This document shows, in pieces, positions 1 through 7,319 of a DNA stretch of 32,797 nt. Position numbers and translations under genes: made by a program. This stretch comes from Caldifarciminota bacterium. Its GTDB lineage: Bacteria; Hydrothermota; Tepidihabitantia; Tepidihabitantales; Tepidihabitantaceae. Under the pieces are notes generated by a model, which did not search any database, was not told the origin of the DNA, and saw only the letters and a program-made list of their open reading frames with translations. Each line of letters starts with the position of its first letter. The first letter of the stretch is position 1. The DNA is taken from the NCBI GenBank assembly GCA_026397595.1, contig JAPLUO010000266.1, forward strand, positions 1 through 32,797, read 5' to 3'.

Positions 1-295
1 GTCCCAGCCTCGCTCCCCTCGCATCGTGAGCACTGAAAGCCATTGGGCCAACGCAACTTGCAAGGATATTGCCTGCACGCCTCTTTGGTAGCGAAGCGAC
101 TCTCTAGCTCTAACGCAGTCTCCGGCCACTCGGTCACGCTACATACTACATTTAGAGCCTGGGGGAGTGAAGTGCATACCCACAAATCGTAAAATCGTAA
201 TGGTCCTGCCCATGGACCATTCTACTATTCTGCTAGCGCCCGTCAACCACCACTCGTGAACTTGATTAACCGAGTTCCTGACGCTACCATTGGGC
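1..295. other. Intergenic region upstream of the nitroreductase
   Basis: I see no convincing gene here. The stretch holds a perfect 8-bp inverted repeat, AATGGTCC at 199-206 and GGACCATT at 214-221, around a 7-nt spacer. It could be an operator or the remnant of a terminator. It is followed by the promoter listed separately at 262-290. Confidence 0.5.
262..290 (+). promoter_or_regulatory. Promoter of the nitroreductase, probably leaderless
   Basis: A -35 box TTGATT (262-267), a 17-nt spacer and a -10 box TACCAT (285-290) are visible. The expected transcription start falls on the ATG at 296, so the mRNA would have little or no leader. This matches the absence of a Shine-Dalgarno sequence. Confidence 0.45.
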
Positions 296-1141
296 ATGGC
301 GGAGAGCGTATACGACGTAATCATGCGGCGGAGGAGCGTGCGGTCGTTCCTCGATACGCCGGTCGAGGAGGAGAAGGTCCAGCAGTTGCTGGATGCGGCA
401 ATTCAAGCGCCGTCCGGCGGCAATATCCAGCCGATTTCCATCATCAGAATCGAGAAGCCGGAGAGCCGGGACAAGCTGGCAAAGCTGGCCGTGAACCAGC
501 CGTGGGTTGCGAAGGCGCCCTTGTGTCTCTTGTTCTGCATTGACTTCCACCGAACCGGGAAGTGGGCGCAGGCTGAAGGCGCGAGCTATGGCGGCGAGAA
601 GGCGCTGATGAGTTTCCTGTTGGCCTATGCCGACGTGTTCTGCTCGGCCGAGAACGCGGTCTTGTGCGCGACCAGCCTTGGCCTGGGCACGGTCTACATC
701 GGCATGGTGCTGGCCGCGATGACCGAGATTCGTAGCGAGTTCGGGCTGCCGGACAAGGTTGTGCCGGTAGTGGCGTTGTGCGTCGGGTACCCGAAGAAGA
801 TACCGGCCGGCATCACCAAGCTGCCCAAGGCGGCGATGGTCCACTCCGAGCGCTACGAGGAGAAGTCGCCGGAAGAGTTGAAGCAGCTCTATCGTGAAAA
901 GTACGGCGATCTGACTGCGGACGTGAAGAAGTACTTCGAGCGGACCTACCAGGAAGCGCTTGAGATGGAGGAGCAGTCCCGGCCCGGTTTCACAGACAAA
1001 GTCGCGCGGCTGATGGCGCGAATGGAGGTCGGGAACGCGGCGCAGCTCTTGTTCAAGATGCGCTACCCGGACGAGGCGATGAAGCGCATGGGCGAGAGTA
1101 TCATCAAGTCTCTGCGCGAGGCCGGAATCGAGTGTTTGTAG
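296..1141 (+). CDS. Nitroreductase family protein (FMN-dependent)
   Basis: This is a 281-residue nitroreductase-fold protein, likely a cytoplasmic FMN-dependent NAD(P)H oxidoreductase with unknown substrate. The N-terminal RRRSVRSF (about residues 11-18) is the usual FMN-phosphate-binding start of the family. QAPSGGNIQP (about 37-46) and SLGLGTVYIG in the middle are further family motifs. The family core ends near residue 190. About 90 extra, charged, mostly helical residues follow, so the protein is longer than a minimal nitroreductase of about 200 residues. I chose ATG 296 over an in-frame TTG at 290 because the promoter -10 box ends at 290, which would make the ATG the transcript start. 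There is no gene close downstream in the same operon. The family assignment is firm; the physiological role is not. Confidence 0.85.
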   Translation: MAESVYDVIMRRRSVRSFLDTPVEEEKVQQLLDAAIQAPSGGNIQPISIIRIEKPESRDKLAKLAVNQPWVAKAPLCLLFCIDFHRTGKWAQAEGASYGGEKALMSFLLAYADVFCSAENAVLCATSLGLGTVYIGMVLAAMTEIRSEFGLPDKVVPVVALCVGYPKKIPAGITKLPKAAMVHSERYEEKSPEELKQLYREKYGDLTADVKKYFERTYQEALEMEEQSRPGFTDKVARLMARMEVGNAAQLLFKMRYPDEAMKRMGESIIKSLREAGIECL

Positions 1142-1329
1142 AGAACGGACGTACGGCTGCTCCGACTTGCCGTTCCGGCGACGGCCGCAGGCGTGACGTT
1201 CGGCGGGGTGGCTACGGTGCAAGACCCGGGCGTGCCGAGGTACGTGGAGACGGGCGCGTGCTTCCTGCCACCGTCGGCGGAGGGGGCAGGGATTCGGAGT
1301 CGGGGCAGGCGTGCGGCGTGCGGCGCGGC

Positions 1330-1357
1330 TTGACTCTCACTGGGATGGGTTTAGAAT
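1330..1357 (+). promoter_or_regulatory. Promoter of Sec gene 1
   Basis: TTGACT (1330-1335), a 16-nt spacer and TAGAAT (1352-1357). Spacing and -10 box are identical to those before the next two Sec genes. Confidence 0.8.
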
Positions 1358-1371
1358 TTATGTAGGTTCCT

Positions 1372-1401
1372 AAGTCATGACATGTGCCGGGACGCCGGCA
1401 C
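1372..1401 (+). promoter_or_regulatory. Conserved leader of Sec gene 1: palindrome plus hairpin
   Basis: The near-palindrome AAGTCATGACAT (1372-1383) is followed by a 7-bp hairpin (1384-1401: GTGCCGG, loop GACG, CCGGCAC). The Shine-Dalgarno AGGAGG lies at 1402-1407, nine nt before the ATG. The same order occurs before the two following Sec genes. It may be an operator, an mRNA control element, or both. Confidence 0.65.
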
Positions 1402-1416
1402 AGGAGGTTCTCGTAT

Positions 1417-2436
1417 ATGAGTAAGAAACTGTTCGTTCTCGCGCTGCTCCTCGGCACCGCCGCGACGGTCTTCGCCTTTGACCGCGTCGTGGTGCTCGAG
1501 GAAGCCTACCAGGAAGGCTGACCGTCCTGCCCAGCATCCAGCAGTGTGCTGGACCAAATCAGCCAGAACTACGCCGGGTCCGTGGCGCCGGTCGAGTGGC
1601 ACATCGTTTCCAGCTATCCTCTGTACAACGCCGAAGGCAACTCCAAGATGCGAATGTACCCGCCACCATATCAGGGTGGCTTTGCCACGCCGTGGCTCTG
1701 GGTTGACGGCAAGAGCCGCGGCTACAGCTACAATCAGTGGGCCGGCTACGTCGTCAGTCAGATCAGCGTGCCCTCGGATGTCAGCATCACCCACGTCGGT
1801 ACGACGTATGACCCGGCTCTGCGCAACGGGCAAGTGCAGGTCGAGTGCTACAATGGCGGCTCCGACCCGATTGACGCGGCGCTGCAGGTCGTAATCACCG
1901 AGGACAGCCTCCACTACACAGGGCCGAACGGCGACCCGATTCACAACCACGTCTGCCGCGACTACGTGCCGAACCAGGCGGGCACGCCGGCGACGCTTGC
2001 GGCCGGTGCAAGAGACACCATCACGGTATCCTATGCGCTCCAATCGGGGTGGGTCGAGGAAAACGTGAAACTCGTGGTCTATCTCCAGAACATGACCACG
2101 CAGCCCGACTCGTCGAAGCCTTGCTACCAGAGCGCCATCGGCGGCGTGCTCAGCTTCACCGGCGTAGAGGAGTCGAAACTGCTTGCAGCCCGCGACCTCA
2201 GGGTATCGGTCAGCCCGAATCCCTGCCGGACCGGCTGCGAGTTCACACTCTCGGGCGCTGCCGCGCATGGTGCGCGGATAGCGGTGTACACGCCTGATGG
2301 CCGACTGGTGAGCAGCCTTCAGACGGCTGCGAATCGGGCGGCGTGGAGTCGCGCGGGCGTCTCTCGCGGTATTTACCTCTACCGCGTCAACGCCGGGACC
2401 GCGACCGCCGAAGGCAAGCTGGTCGTAACCGACTGA
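1417..2436 (+). CDS. Exported Omp28-like thioredoxin-fold selenoprotein, copy 1 (Sec35)
   Basis: The 339-residue reading frame runs from ATG 1417 to the TGA stop at 2434-2436 only if the in-frame TGA at 1519-1521 is read through. That codon is residue 35, in EGUPSC, so it replaces the first cysteine of a CxxC motif (U35, C38). Residues 1-20 form a signal peptide ending FA. Residues about 24-130 resemble the Omp28/thioredoxin-like fold, with the redox motif after a beta strand (VVVLEE) and a TP in ATPWLWVDG near residue 92 that fits the cis-proline loop. A middle beta domain follows. The last 85 residues, with SVSPNPCRTGCEF and GIYLYRV, form a T9SS/FlgD-like sorting domain. A hairpin 22 nt after the TGA fits a bacterial SECIS. 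A plain pseudogene is unlikely because the paralog and a third unrelated thioredoxin share the same arrangement. A gene caller would cut this into a 34-residue peptide and a 296-residue ORF. Confidence 0.88.
1538..1552 (+). promoter_or_regulatory. Putative bacterial SECIS hairpin of Sec gene 1
   Basis: CCAGCA (1538-1543), loop GTG, TGCTGG (1547-1552) form a perfect 6-bp stem. The loop begins with G and lies 22 nt after the TGA, within the usual bacterial SECIS spacing. An alternative pairing uses the earlier CCAGCA copy starting at 1531. The hairpin and its distance are identical in Sec gene 2. Confidence 0.65.
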
Positions 2437-2455
2437 CACCTGCGGCGGAGTTACT

Positions 2456-2480
2456 GGGCGGGCGTAGAGCCCGCCCTTTT
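2456..2480 (+). terminator. Rho-independent terminator of Sec gene 1
   Basis: GGGCGGGC (2456-2463), loop GTAGA, GCCCGCCC (2469-2476), then TTTT: an 8-bp perfect GC stem with a T run 20 nt after the stop codon. Confidence 0.9.
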
Positions 2481-2550
2481 CATGCTCGTGAGGTCCGGCG
2501 GGAGGGGGCGGGACACGGTCCGATTTCGTGCGTCCCCGAATCCGACATTG

Positions 2551-2627
2551 AACCACAGAGAATTGGAGGGTACGGAGCGGAATACCGACCTTCACCCGAC
2601 TCAGCGCTCTCTGTGGCCTCTGTGGTT
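2551..2627. repeat. MITE-like inverted-repeat element, copy A
   Basis: The element starts with AACCACAGAG and ends with CTCTGTGGTT, so its ends are inverted repeats. Its interior matches, in the opposite orientation, the element at 8193-8277. It has no coding capacity. It lies between the terminator of Sec gene 1 and the promoter of Sec gene 2. Confidence 0.7.
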
Positions 2628-2661
2628 AGTCCTATCTCGGTTCCTGGGTGCGTGACGTGCC

Positions 2662-2689
2662 TTGACAGCCGGTGGGGGCGCCCTAGAAT
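2662..2689 (+). promoter_or_regulatory. Promoter of Sec gene 2
   Basis: TTGACA (2662-2667), a 16-nt spacer and TAGAAT (2684-2689). Confidence 0.85.
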
Positions 2690-2702
2690 CTCTCAGGTTC
2701 CT

Positions 2703-2732
2703 AAGTCATGACTTGTGCCGGAATACCGGCGC
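2703..2732 (+). promoter_or_regulatory. Conserved leader of Sec gene 2: palindrome plus hairpin
   Basis: The perfect 12-bp palindrome AAGTCATGACTT (2703-2714) is followed by a 7-bp hairpin (2715-2732: GTGCCGG, loop AATA, CCGGCGC). The loop differs from that of the other two genes, and one U-A pair becomes U-G, yet pairing is kept. The Shine-Dalgarno AGGAGG follows directly. Confidence 0.7.
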
Positions 2733-2749
2733 ACAGGAGGTGTTCGTAT

Positions 2750-3763
2750 ATGCGTAAGTCACTATTCGTTGTCGCGCTGCTCCTCGCCACCGCCGCGACG
2801 GTCTTTGCCTTTGACCGCTGCGTGGTGCTCGAGGATTCCTACGGAGAAGGCTGACCCACCTGTCCATACACCAGCAGTGTGCTGGACCAGATTTCTCAGA
2901 ACTACCCCGGACAGGTCGCACGGGTCGAGTGGCACGTCGCCAGCGGTTATCCGTTCTACAATGCCGAAGCCTTGTCCAAGTTCTTCAAGTATCCGAGTGA
3001 AGGTGGGTCCTACTACTACGGCACGCTCTATGCTGACGGGAAGAGCCAATATAGAAACTACTCCTCGTGGCCAGCTTATGTCGCCGCCCGGATGCTCGTA
3101 CCATCGGATGTCAGCCTTACCCACGTCGGTACGACCTACGACCCGGGCACGCGCGCCGGGCAAGTGCAGGTCGAGTGCCACAATGCCGGCAGCGTTCCGA
3201 TTAGCGCGGCGTTGCAGTTCGCGATAACCGAGGACAGCCTCAACTATACCGGCCCGAACGGCGACCCGTGGCACAACGGCGTTTGCCGCGACTACGTGCC
3301 AAACCAGAACGGCACGCCGGTCACGCTCGCAGCCGGGGCAACCGACACCGTCACGGTGCCCTACTCACTCCAGTCGGGGTGGGTCGAGGAGAAGGTGAAG
3401 CTCGTAGTCTATCTCCAGAACATGACCCTGCAGGGGGATACGTTGGCCACCTACCAGGGCTTGACCGGCGGTGTGCTCAGCTTCACCGGCGTAGAGGAGT
3501 CGAAACTGCTTGCTGCCCGCGACCTCAGGGTATCGGTCAGCCCGAATCCCTGCCGGACCGGGTGCGAGTTCACGCTCTCGGGCGCTGCCGCGCACGGTGC
3601 GCGGATAACGGTGTACACGCCTGATGGCCGGCTGGTGAGCAGCCTTCAGACCGCTGCGAACAGGGCGTCGTGGAGTCGCGCGGGCGTCTCGCGCGGCATC
3701 TACCTGTACCGCATCAACGCCGGAACCGCGACTGCCGAAGGCAAGCTGGTCGTAGCCGACTGA
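2750..3763 (+). CDS. Exported Omp28-like thioredoxin-fold selenoprotein, copy 2 (Sec35)
   Basis: This 337-residue paralog of the preceding gene runs from ATG 2750 to TGA 3761-3763 with an in-frame TGA at 2852-2854 (residue 35, in EGUPTC, giving U35 and C38). The signal peptide (residues 1-20), thioredoxin-like region, middle beta domain and C-terminal sorting domain are in the same order as in copy 1. The last 85 residues are almost identical between copies, while the core is much more diverged. The segment corresponding to ATPWLWVDG reads GTLYADG, so the cis-proline seems absent and the active-site environment may differ. An additional cysteine stands at position 23. The same hairpin lies 22 nt after the TGA. 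Promoter, leader and terminator are its own. A partner protein or substrate cannot be read from the sequence. Confidence 0.88.
2871..2885 (+). promoter_or_regulatory. Putative bacterial SECIS hairpin of Sec gene 2
   Basis: CCAGCA (2871-2876), loop GTG, TGCTGG (2880-2885). It is identical to the copy 1 hairpin, with the same 22-nt distance from the TGA, although the bases between TGA and hairpin have changed. Confidence 0.68.
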
Positions 3764-3782
3764 CACCTGCGGCGGAGTTACT

Positions 3783-3807
3783 GGGCGGGCGTAAAGCCCG
3801 CCCTTTT
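3783..3807 (+). terminator. Rho-independent terminator of Sec gene 2
   Basis: GGGCGGGC (3783-3790), loop GTAAA, GCCCGCCC (3796-3803), TTTT. It is a copy of the terminator after Sec gene 1, so the duplicated unit includes promoter, gene and terminator. Confidence 0.9.
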
Positions 3808-3868
3808 CATACTCGTGAGGTCCGGCGGGAGGGGCGGGACACGGTCCGATTCTGCGTGACGCGGTGCC

Positions 3869-3896
3869 TTGACAGTTGCCGGGGGCGCCCTAGAAT
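3869..3896 (+). promoter_or_regulatory. Promoter of Sec gene 3
   Basis: TTGACA (3869-3874), a 16-nt spacer and TAGAAT (3891-3896). Confidence 0.85.
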
Positions 3897-3911
3897 CTCC
3901 ATCAGGCTTCT

Positions 3912-3941
3912 AAGTCATGACTTGTGCCGGGACGCCGGCAC
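3912..3941 (+). promoter_or_regulatory. Conserved leader of Sec gene 3: palindrome plus hairpin
   Basis: The palindrome AAGTCATGACTT (3912-3923) and hairpin (3924-3941: GTGCCGG, loop GACG, CCGGCAC) match the leaders of Sec genes 1 and 2, although the encoded protein belongs to another family. The Shine-Dalgarno AGGAGG follows. Confidence 0.7.
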
Positions 3942-3958
3942 ACAGGAGGTCTTCGTAT

Positions 3959-4735
3959 ATGCGCAAGATGCTGTTGGCACTCGTCGTCCTGGCTGCCATT
4001 CCCGCCATGGTAATGGCGTGGCCGCAGCCGGGCGACACAGCGCCGAACTTCACCCTGCCCGATTCGGCTGGCACAAACCACCAGTTGACGGATTACGCGG
4101 GCAAGGTCGTTATGCTGAATTTCTGGCATGCGGGCTGATCTGACTGCCTCGCGGAGTTACCGCGAATTCAGGTCATGTATGACGACTACCACGAACGGGG
4201 CTTCGAGTTGCTGGCGATAGACCTACAGGATCCCTGGGAAATCATCAAGGTCTCCGCTCGGCAGTACAGCTACACGTTCCTGCGCGACAGCAGCCTCAGC
4301 GCGTGGAACCTGTACAAGATGAGCGGCCTCACCCCGCTCAACTACGTAGTTGATACGGCCGGCGTCGTGGTCAACAGCATGGAGGGGTTCGCCGAGTCAA
4401 CCATCCGTGGCTGGATTACGCCGTACCTGACCGGTGTGGAAGAGACCCCGGCGGTTCCACCGATGGAGTTCACAACCATCGGCGCGAGCCCGGTGATCGG
4501 GCACAGCGCGGTCCGGTTCAATCTGCCCAAGGCGGCGAACGTCACGCTGCGCGTCTATTCGACCTCGGGCGCGTTGGTGCGGACGTTGGCGAGCGGCCAG
4601 ATGCCGGAGGGCGCGAATACGGTCAACTGGAACTTACGGGACAACGCAGGCAAGCAGGTCGGCAACGGCCTGTACCTGTACGAACTGGCAGCCGGCTCGC
4701 AAGTCGCGCATGCCAAGGTTTCGGTCGTAAAGTAG
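3959..4735 (+). CDS. Exported TlpA/ResA-like thioredoxin selenoprotein (Sec60)
   Basis: This 258-residue frame runs from ATG 3959 to TAG 4733-4735 with an in-frame TGA at 4136-4138. Residues 1-20 are a signal peptide ending MVMA. The next part, GDTAPNFTLPD, is the classic start of the AhpC-TSA/TlpA family. The motif NFWHAGUSDCLAELP aligns with the TlpA active site (NFWATWCPPC-type), so selenocysteine 60 takes the place of the attacking cysteine and C63 is the resolving one. The cis-proline is P126 in GLTPLNYVVD. After the thioredoxin domain (about 21-155) comes a FlgD/T9SS-like C-terminal domain (about 170-258, with RVYSTSG and GLYLYEL). The likely role is a thiol-disulfide or peroxide-type redox reaction outside the cytoplasmic membrane. 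The downstream part alone looks like a headless 186-residue ORF, which a gene caller would misread. Confidence 0.9.
4149..4165 (+). promoter_or_regulatory. Putative bacterial SECIS hairpin of Sec gene 3
   Basis: TCGCGG (4149-4154), loop AGTTA, CCGCGA (4160-4165) give a perfect 6-bp stem. G is the second loop base, and the loop starts 16 nt after the TGA, at the short end of the accepted spacing. Weak outer pairing (CCT with AGG) may extend it. The sequence is unrelated to the hairpin of genes 1 and 2. Confidence 0.55.
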
Positions 4736-4757
4736 CGTCAGCGGCTTCGATAGTACA

Positions 4758-4788
4758 CGGCGAGGGCCATTCCGGCCCTCGCCGCTTT
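4758..4788 (+). terminator. Terminator of Sec gene 3
   Basis: An 11-bp stem (CGGCGAGGGCC at 4758-4768 and GGCCCTCGCCG at 4774-4784) with loop ATTCC is followed by a short CTTT tail. It lies 22 nt after the stop codon. Confidence 0.8.
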
Positions 4789-4991
4789 CGTCCCGAATCC
4801 TGGAATGGAGAACCACGGAAGATACTAAGAGGACTCGGAGAGAGTATCCGCAGATTACGTAGATGACGCAGATTTCCTGCCAGAACCCTAGAACCCCGGA
4901 ACCCCCGAACCCATTCCTCGTGGCTTCCATGCTTGTTCTCGTCCAGTTGGTTTCGCTTGACAGGCGGGGGCGACCGGGCATTCTGTCTGCT
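4789..4991. other. Spacer with degenerate intergenic repeats before the TonB receptor
   Basis: No gene is supported. The stretch holds words common in the spacers of this genome (AACCACGG and repeated GCAGATT-type words around 4810-4880). A frame that is open from 4863 runs into the receptor gene, but it reads through this repeat-like DNA and is not a convincing N-terminus. Confidence 0.5.
4957..4984 (+). promoter_or_regulatory. Possible promoter of the TonB receptor
   Basis: A clear TTGACA (4957-4962) is followed after 16 nt by a poor -10 candidate, CATTCT (4979-4984). The predicted transcript start is close to the GTG at 4992. Confidence 0.4.
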
Positions 4992-7313
4992 GTGCTGAAG
5001 AGAGCGGCTAAGACCGCCAGCCTGGCGCTGTTGGTGTGGGCCGGGCTTACCGCGTCGCGGCTTGAGGCGGCGACCGTCAGCGGGTTCGTAAATGACGGCC
5101 GGACCGGCGAACCGCTTCCCTTTGCCACCGTCTATCTGAGCGACCAGAGCGCGGGCACGGTGAGCGACCGGAGCGGGTACTACGTGCTGAGTGGAGTGCC
5201 GGCCGGCGAGCGCTCCGTGGTCTATTCGATGATCGGGTATCGGCCGGTGGAGCGGCGTTTTGTCCTGAAGCGGGACGAGGCTGCGCGGTTCGACGCTCGG
5301 CTGGAGAATGAGCCGATTCCGGTGCGCGGTGTCACGGTCTCGGCAGCAAGGGAGCGTTTCAAGCGCGAGGTTGACGTCGGCGTCCGCCGGCTGGACATCA
5401 AGGACCTGAAGATGGCGCCGGGCATGATTGAGCAGGACCTGTTCCGGTCCCTCGCGACGCTGCCGGGTGTGGTTGCGGTCAGCGATTTCTCGAGCGCTTT
5501 GTACGTGCGCGGGGGCAGCCCGGACCAGAACCTCATTCTCCTCGACGGCGTGACGGTGTACAACCCGTATCATCTGGGCGGGCTCTTCTCGACCTTCAAT
5601 CTCGACGCCGTGAGTAATGCCGAGCTGCACGCGGGCGCGTTCCCGGCCGAGTACGGCGGCGCGGTTTCGTCCGTGCTTGACGTGGAGATGAAGCGGGGGA
5701 ACTCGGAGCGGCTCGCGGGGAAGTGGGACGTCGGCCTGCTGACGACCAAGCTGATGTTCGAGGGGCCCATACCCAAGGGGTCGTTTCTGATTGCCGGGCG
5801 TCGGACCTACATTGACGCGGTAACGTGGGCGATTGACGAACTGGTCAGCGATTCGACGATCCGTATCTACCTGCCATACTACTTCTACGACCTGCAGGCG
5901 AAGGCGAACTTCGACTTATCGCCGCAGGACCGGTTGACCCTGAGCGGGTATTCGGGCGACGATGTTATCTACATGCGTGACTCGATAAGCAAGATGGATT
6001 TCCGCTGGGGCAACTACACGCTGGCGTCGATGTGGCGGCACATTTTCTCGCCCAAGGTGCTCGCGACCACGATGCTCACGCACGGCCGGAACCGGGTCGG
6101 CCTGGCCGCGGCTGACTACCCGGGTTCGGGAATGGCCGGCGATACCTCGGAGTCGGACCTGACGATGCACGTGAGCGACGTCAGTCTGAAAGAGGACTTC
6201 ACGGTCTTTGTGGATTCCGGCTCAACCTTCCGGTTCGGGGCGGAGGCGAAGCGGTTCGACCTGAGTGATTACCTTGGCGCAGACACGGTCGTGTTCTGGA
6301 ATCTGCACGAGCGGCCGTGGTACGCCGCGTTGTATGCGGCCGACAAGTGGCGGCCATGGCAGTCATTGCTCATCAACGCCGGAGTGCGGACCGAGTACTT
6401 CACCGGCGGCGGTTACTTCCGGGCGTCCCCGCGCGTGAGCGCGAAGTACTTCCTCCGGGAAGACCTGGCCGTAAGCGCGGGCTACGGCCTTTACTACCAG
6501 TACCTGAGCATCCCGTTTCCGCGAGACGAGATGGTTGCCAAGCTGCCGGCGACCTTCTTCCAGCAGTGGATTCCGGCAAACGATAAGTACGAGCCGGCAT
6601 CGGCCGCGCACTACGTACTGGGCGGCGAAAAATGGTTCGGTGACGACGTGCAGGTGAGCGTCGAGGGGTACTACAAACAGATGGCCAACCTGCTCGAGAC
6701 CGGCTCGATGCTGCCCGGCATAGGAGAGGAGTCGGGTACGGGAGACACGGTGATGTTCAACGTCGGGTCAGGCTGGTCGGCGGGCGGCGAGGTTTTGCTG
6801 CGGCGCAAGGGGAGCTGGGTCGGCTACAGCCTGGCGGTCACGCGCCGGACATTCGACAGCTCGAGCTTCTACCCGATATTCGATGCGCGGCACAACTTCA
6901 ACATAGCGTGGACGACGAGTCTGGGTCGCGGCTGGAACCTGAACTTGCAGTGGCTGTTCCGCAGCGGGTTTCCATACACCGGCCCAATCGGTCAGTTCCA
7001 GTACGTCGGGGAGGGCGGTTCGATTGGGCACGAGCCAGGGCAGGAGCAGCAGTTCTATTACTGGATCCCGCTCAGCGGCAGGCGCGGCAACTACCGGCTG
7101 CCGCCGTATCACCGGCTCGACGTCGGAGTGGAGAAAGGGTTCAAGCTGTTCGGCATCGGCTGGACAGGGTATCTGCAGGTTATCAACGTCTATGCGCAGA
7201 AGAACGTGCTCTGGTACAACTACAATACCGATGAGAATGGCCGGGTCGTACGCGAACCATTCACAATCCTGCCAATCCCAATCCCGAGTTTCGGAGTCCG
7301 GGGAGGGTTCTAG
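4992..7313 (+). CDS. TonB-dependent outer-membrane receptor with carboxypeptidase-regulatory-like domain
   Basis: This 773-residue protein is an outer-membrane beta-barrel transporter energised by TonB, substrate unknown. Starting at GTG 4992 gives a signal peptide (LKRAAKTASLALLVWAG, then LEA). Residues about 26-105 are a CarboxypepD-reg-like beta-sandwich (VSGFVNDGRTGEPLPFATV, GYYVLSGVPAG). The plug domain follows (LFRSLATLPGVVAV, YVRGGSPDQNLILLDG, AGAFPAEYGG). The rest is a barrel with alternating aromatic strands ending in GVRGGF. An in-frame ATG at 4863 would add 43 residues of repeat-encoded sequence ahead of the signal peptide, so I reject it. The DUF4249-like lipoprotein gene begins 6 nt after the stop, which is the usual partner arrangement of such receptors in Bacteroidetes-like genomes. 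Confidence 0.88.
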   Translation: MLKRAAKTASLALLVWAGLTASRLEAATVSGFVNDGRTGEPLPFATVYLSDQSAGTVSDRSGYYVLSGVPAGERSVVYSMIGYRPVERRFVLKRDEAARFDARLENEPIPVRGVTVSAARERFKREVDVGVRRLDIKDLKMAPGMIEQDLFRSLATLPGVVAVSDFSSALYVRGGSPDQNLILLDGVTVYNPYHLGGLFSTFNLDAVSNAELHAGAFPAEYGGAVSSVLDVEMKRGNSERLAGKWDVGLLTTKLMFEGPIPKGSFLIAGRRTYIDAVTWAIDELVSDSTIRIYLPYYFYDLQAKANFDLSPQDRLTLSGYSGDDVIYMRDSISKMDFRWGNYTLASMWRHIFSPKVLATTMLTHGRNRVGLAAADYPGSGMAGDTSESDLTMHVSDVSLKEDFTVFVDSGSTFRFGAEAKRFDLSDYLGADTVVFWNLHERPWYAALYAADKWRPWQSLLINAGVRTEYFTGGGYFRASPRVSAKYFLREDLAVSAGYGLYYQYLSIPFPRDEMVAKLPATFFQQWIPANDKYEPASAAHYVLGGEKWFGDDVQVSVEGYYKQMANLLETGSMLPGIGEESGTGDTVMFNVGSGWSAGGEVLLRRKGSWVGYSLAVTRRTFDSSSFYPIFDARHNFNIAWTTSLGRGWNLNLQWLFRSGFPYTGPIGQFQYVGEGGSIGHEPGQEQQFYYWIPLSGRRGNYRLPPYHRLDVGVEKGFKLFGIGWTGYLQVINVYAQKNVLWYNYNTDENGRVVREPFTILPIPIPSFGVRGGF

Positions 7314-7319
7314 AGGAGA

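Larger units (their letters stand above)
1142..1416. other. Spacer before the first selenoprotein gene
   Basis: Positions 1142-1325 show no supported gene. One frame stays open but has no plausible start codon or ribosome site. The right part holds the promoter, palindrome and leader hairpin of the next gene, listed separately. Confidence 0.5.

Noticed and set aside
284-1222. Minus-strand ORF of 312 codons
   Set aside because: It is the antisense shadow of the nitroreductase gene.
1142-1336. Open frame after the nitroreductase
   Set aside because: No start codon with ribosome site and no recognisable protein; GC-rich spacers often stay open by chance.
1546-2436. A normal 296-residue gene starting at GTG 1546
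   Set aside because: It would lack signal peptide, redox motif and ribosome site. All of these are in frame upstream if the TGA at 1519 is read as selenocysteine.
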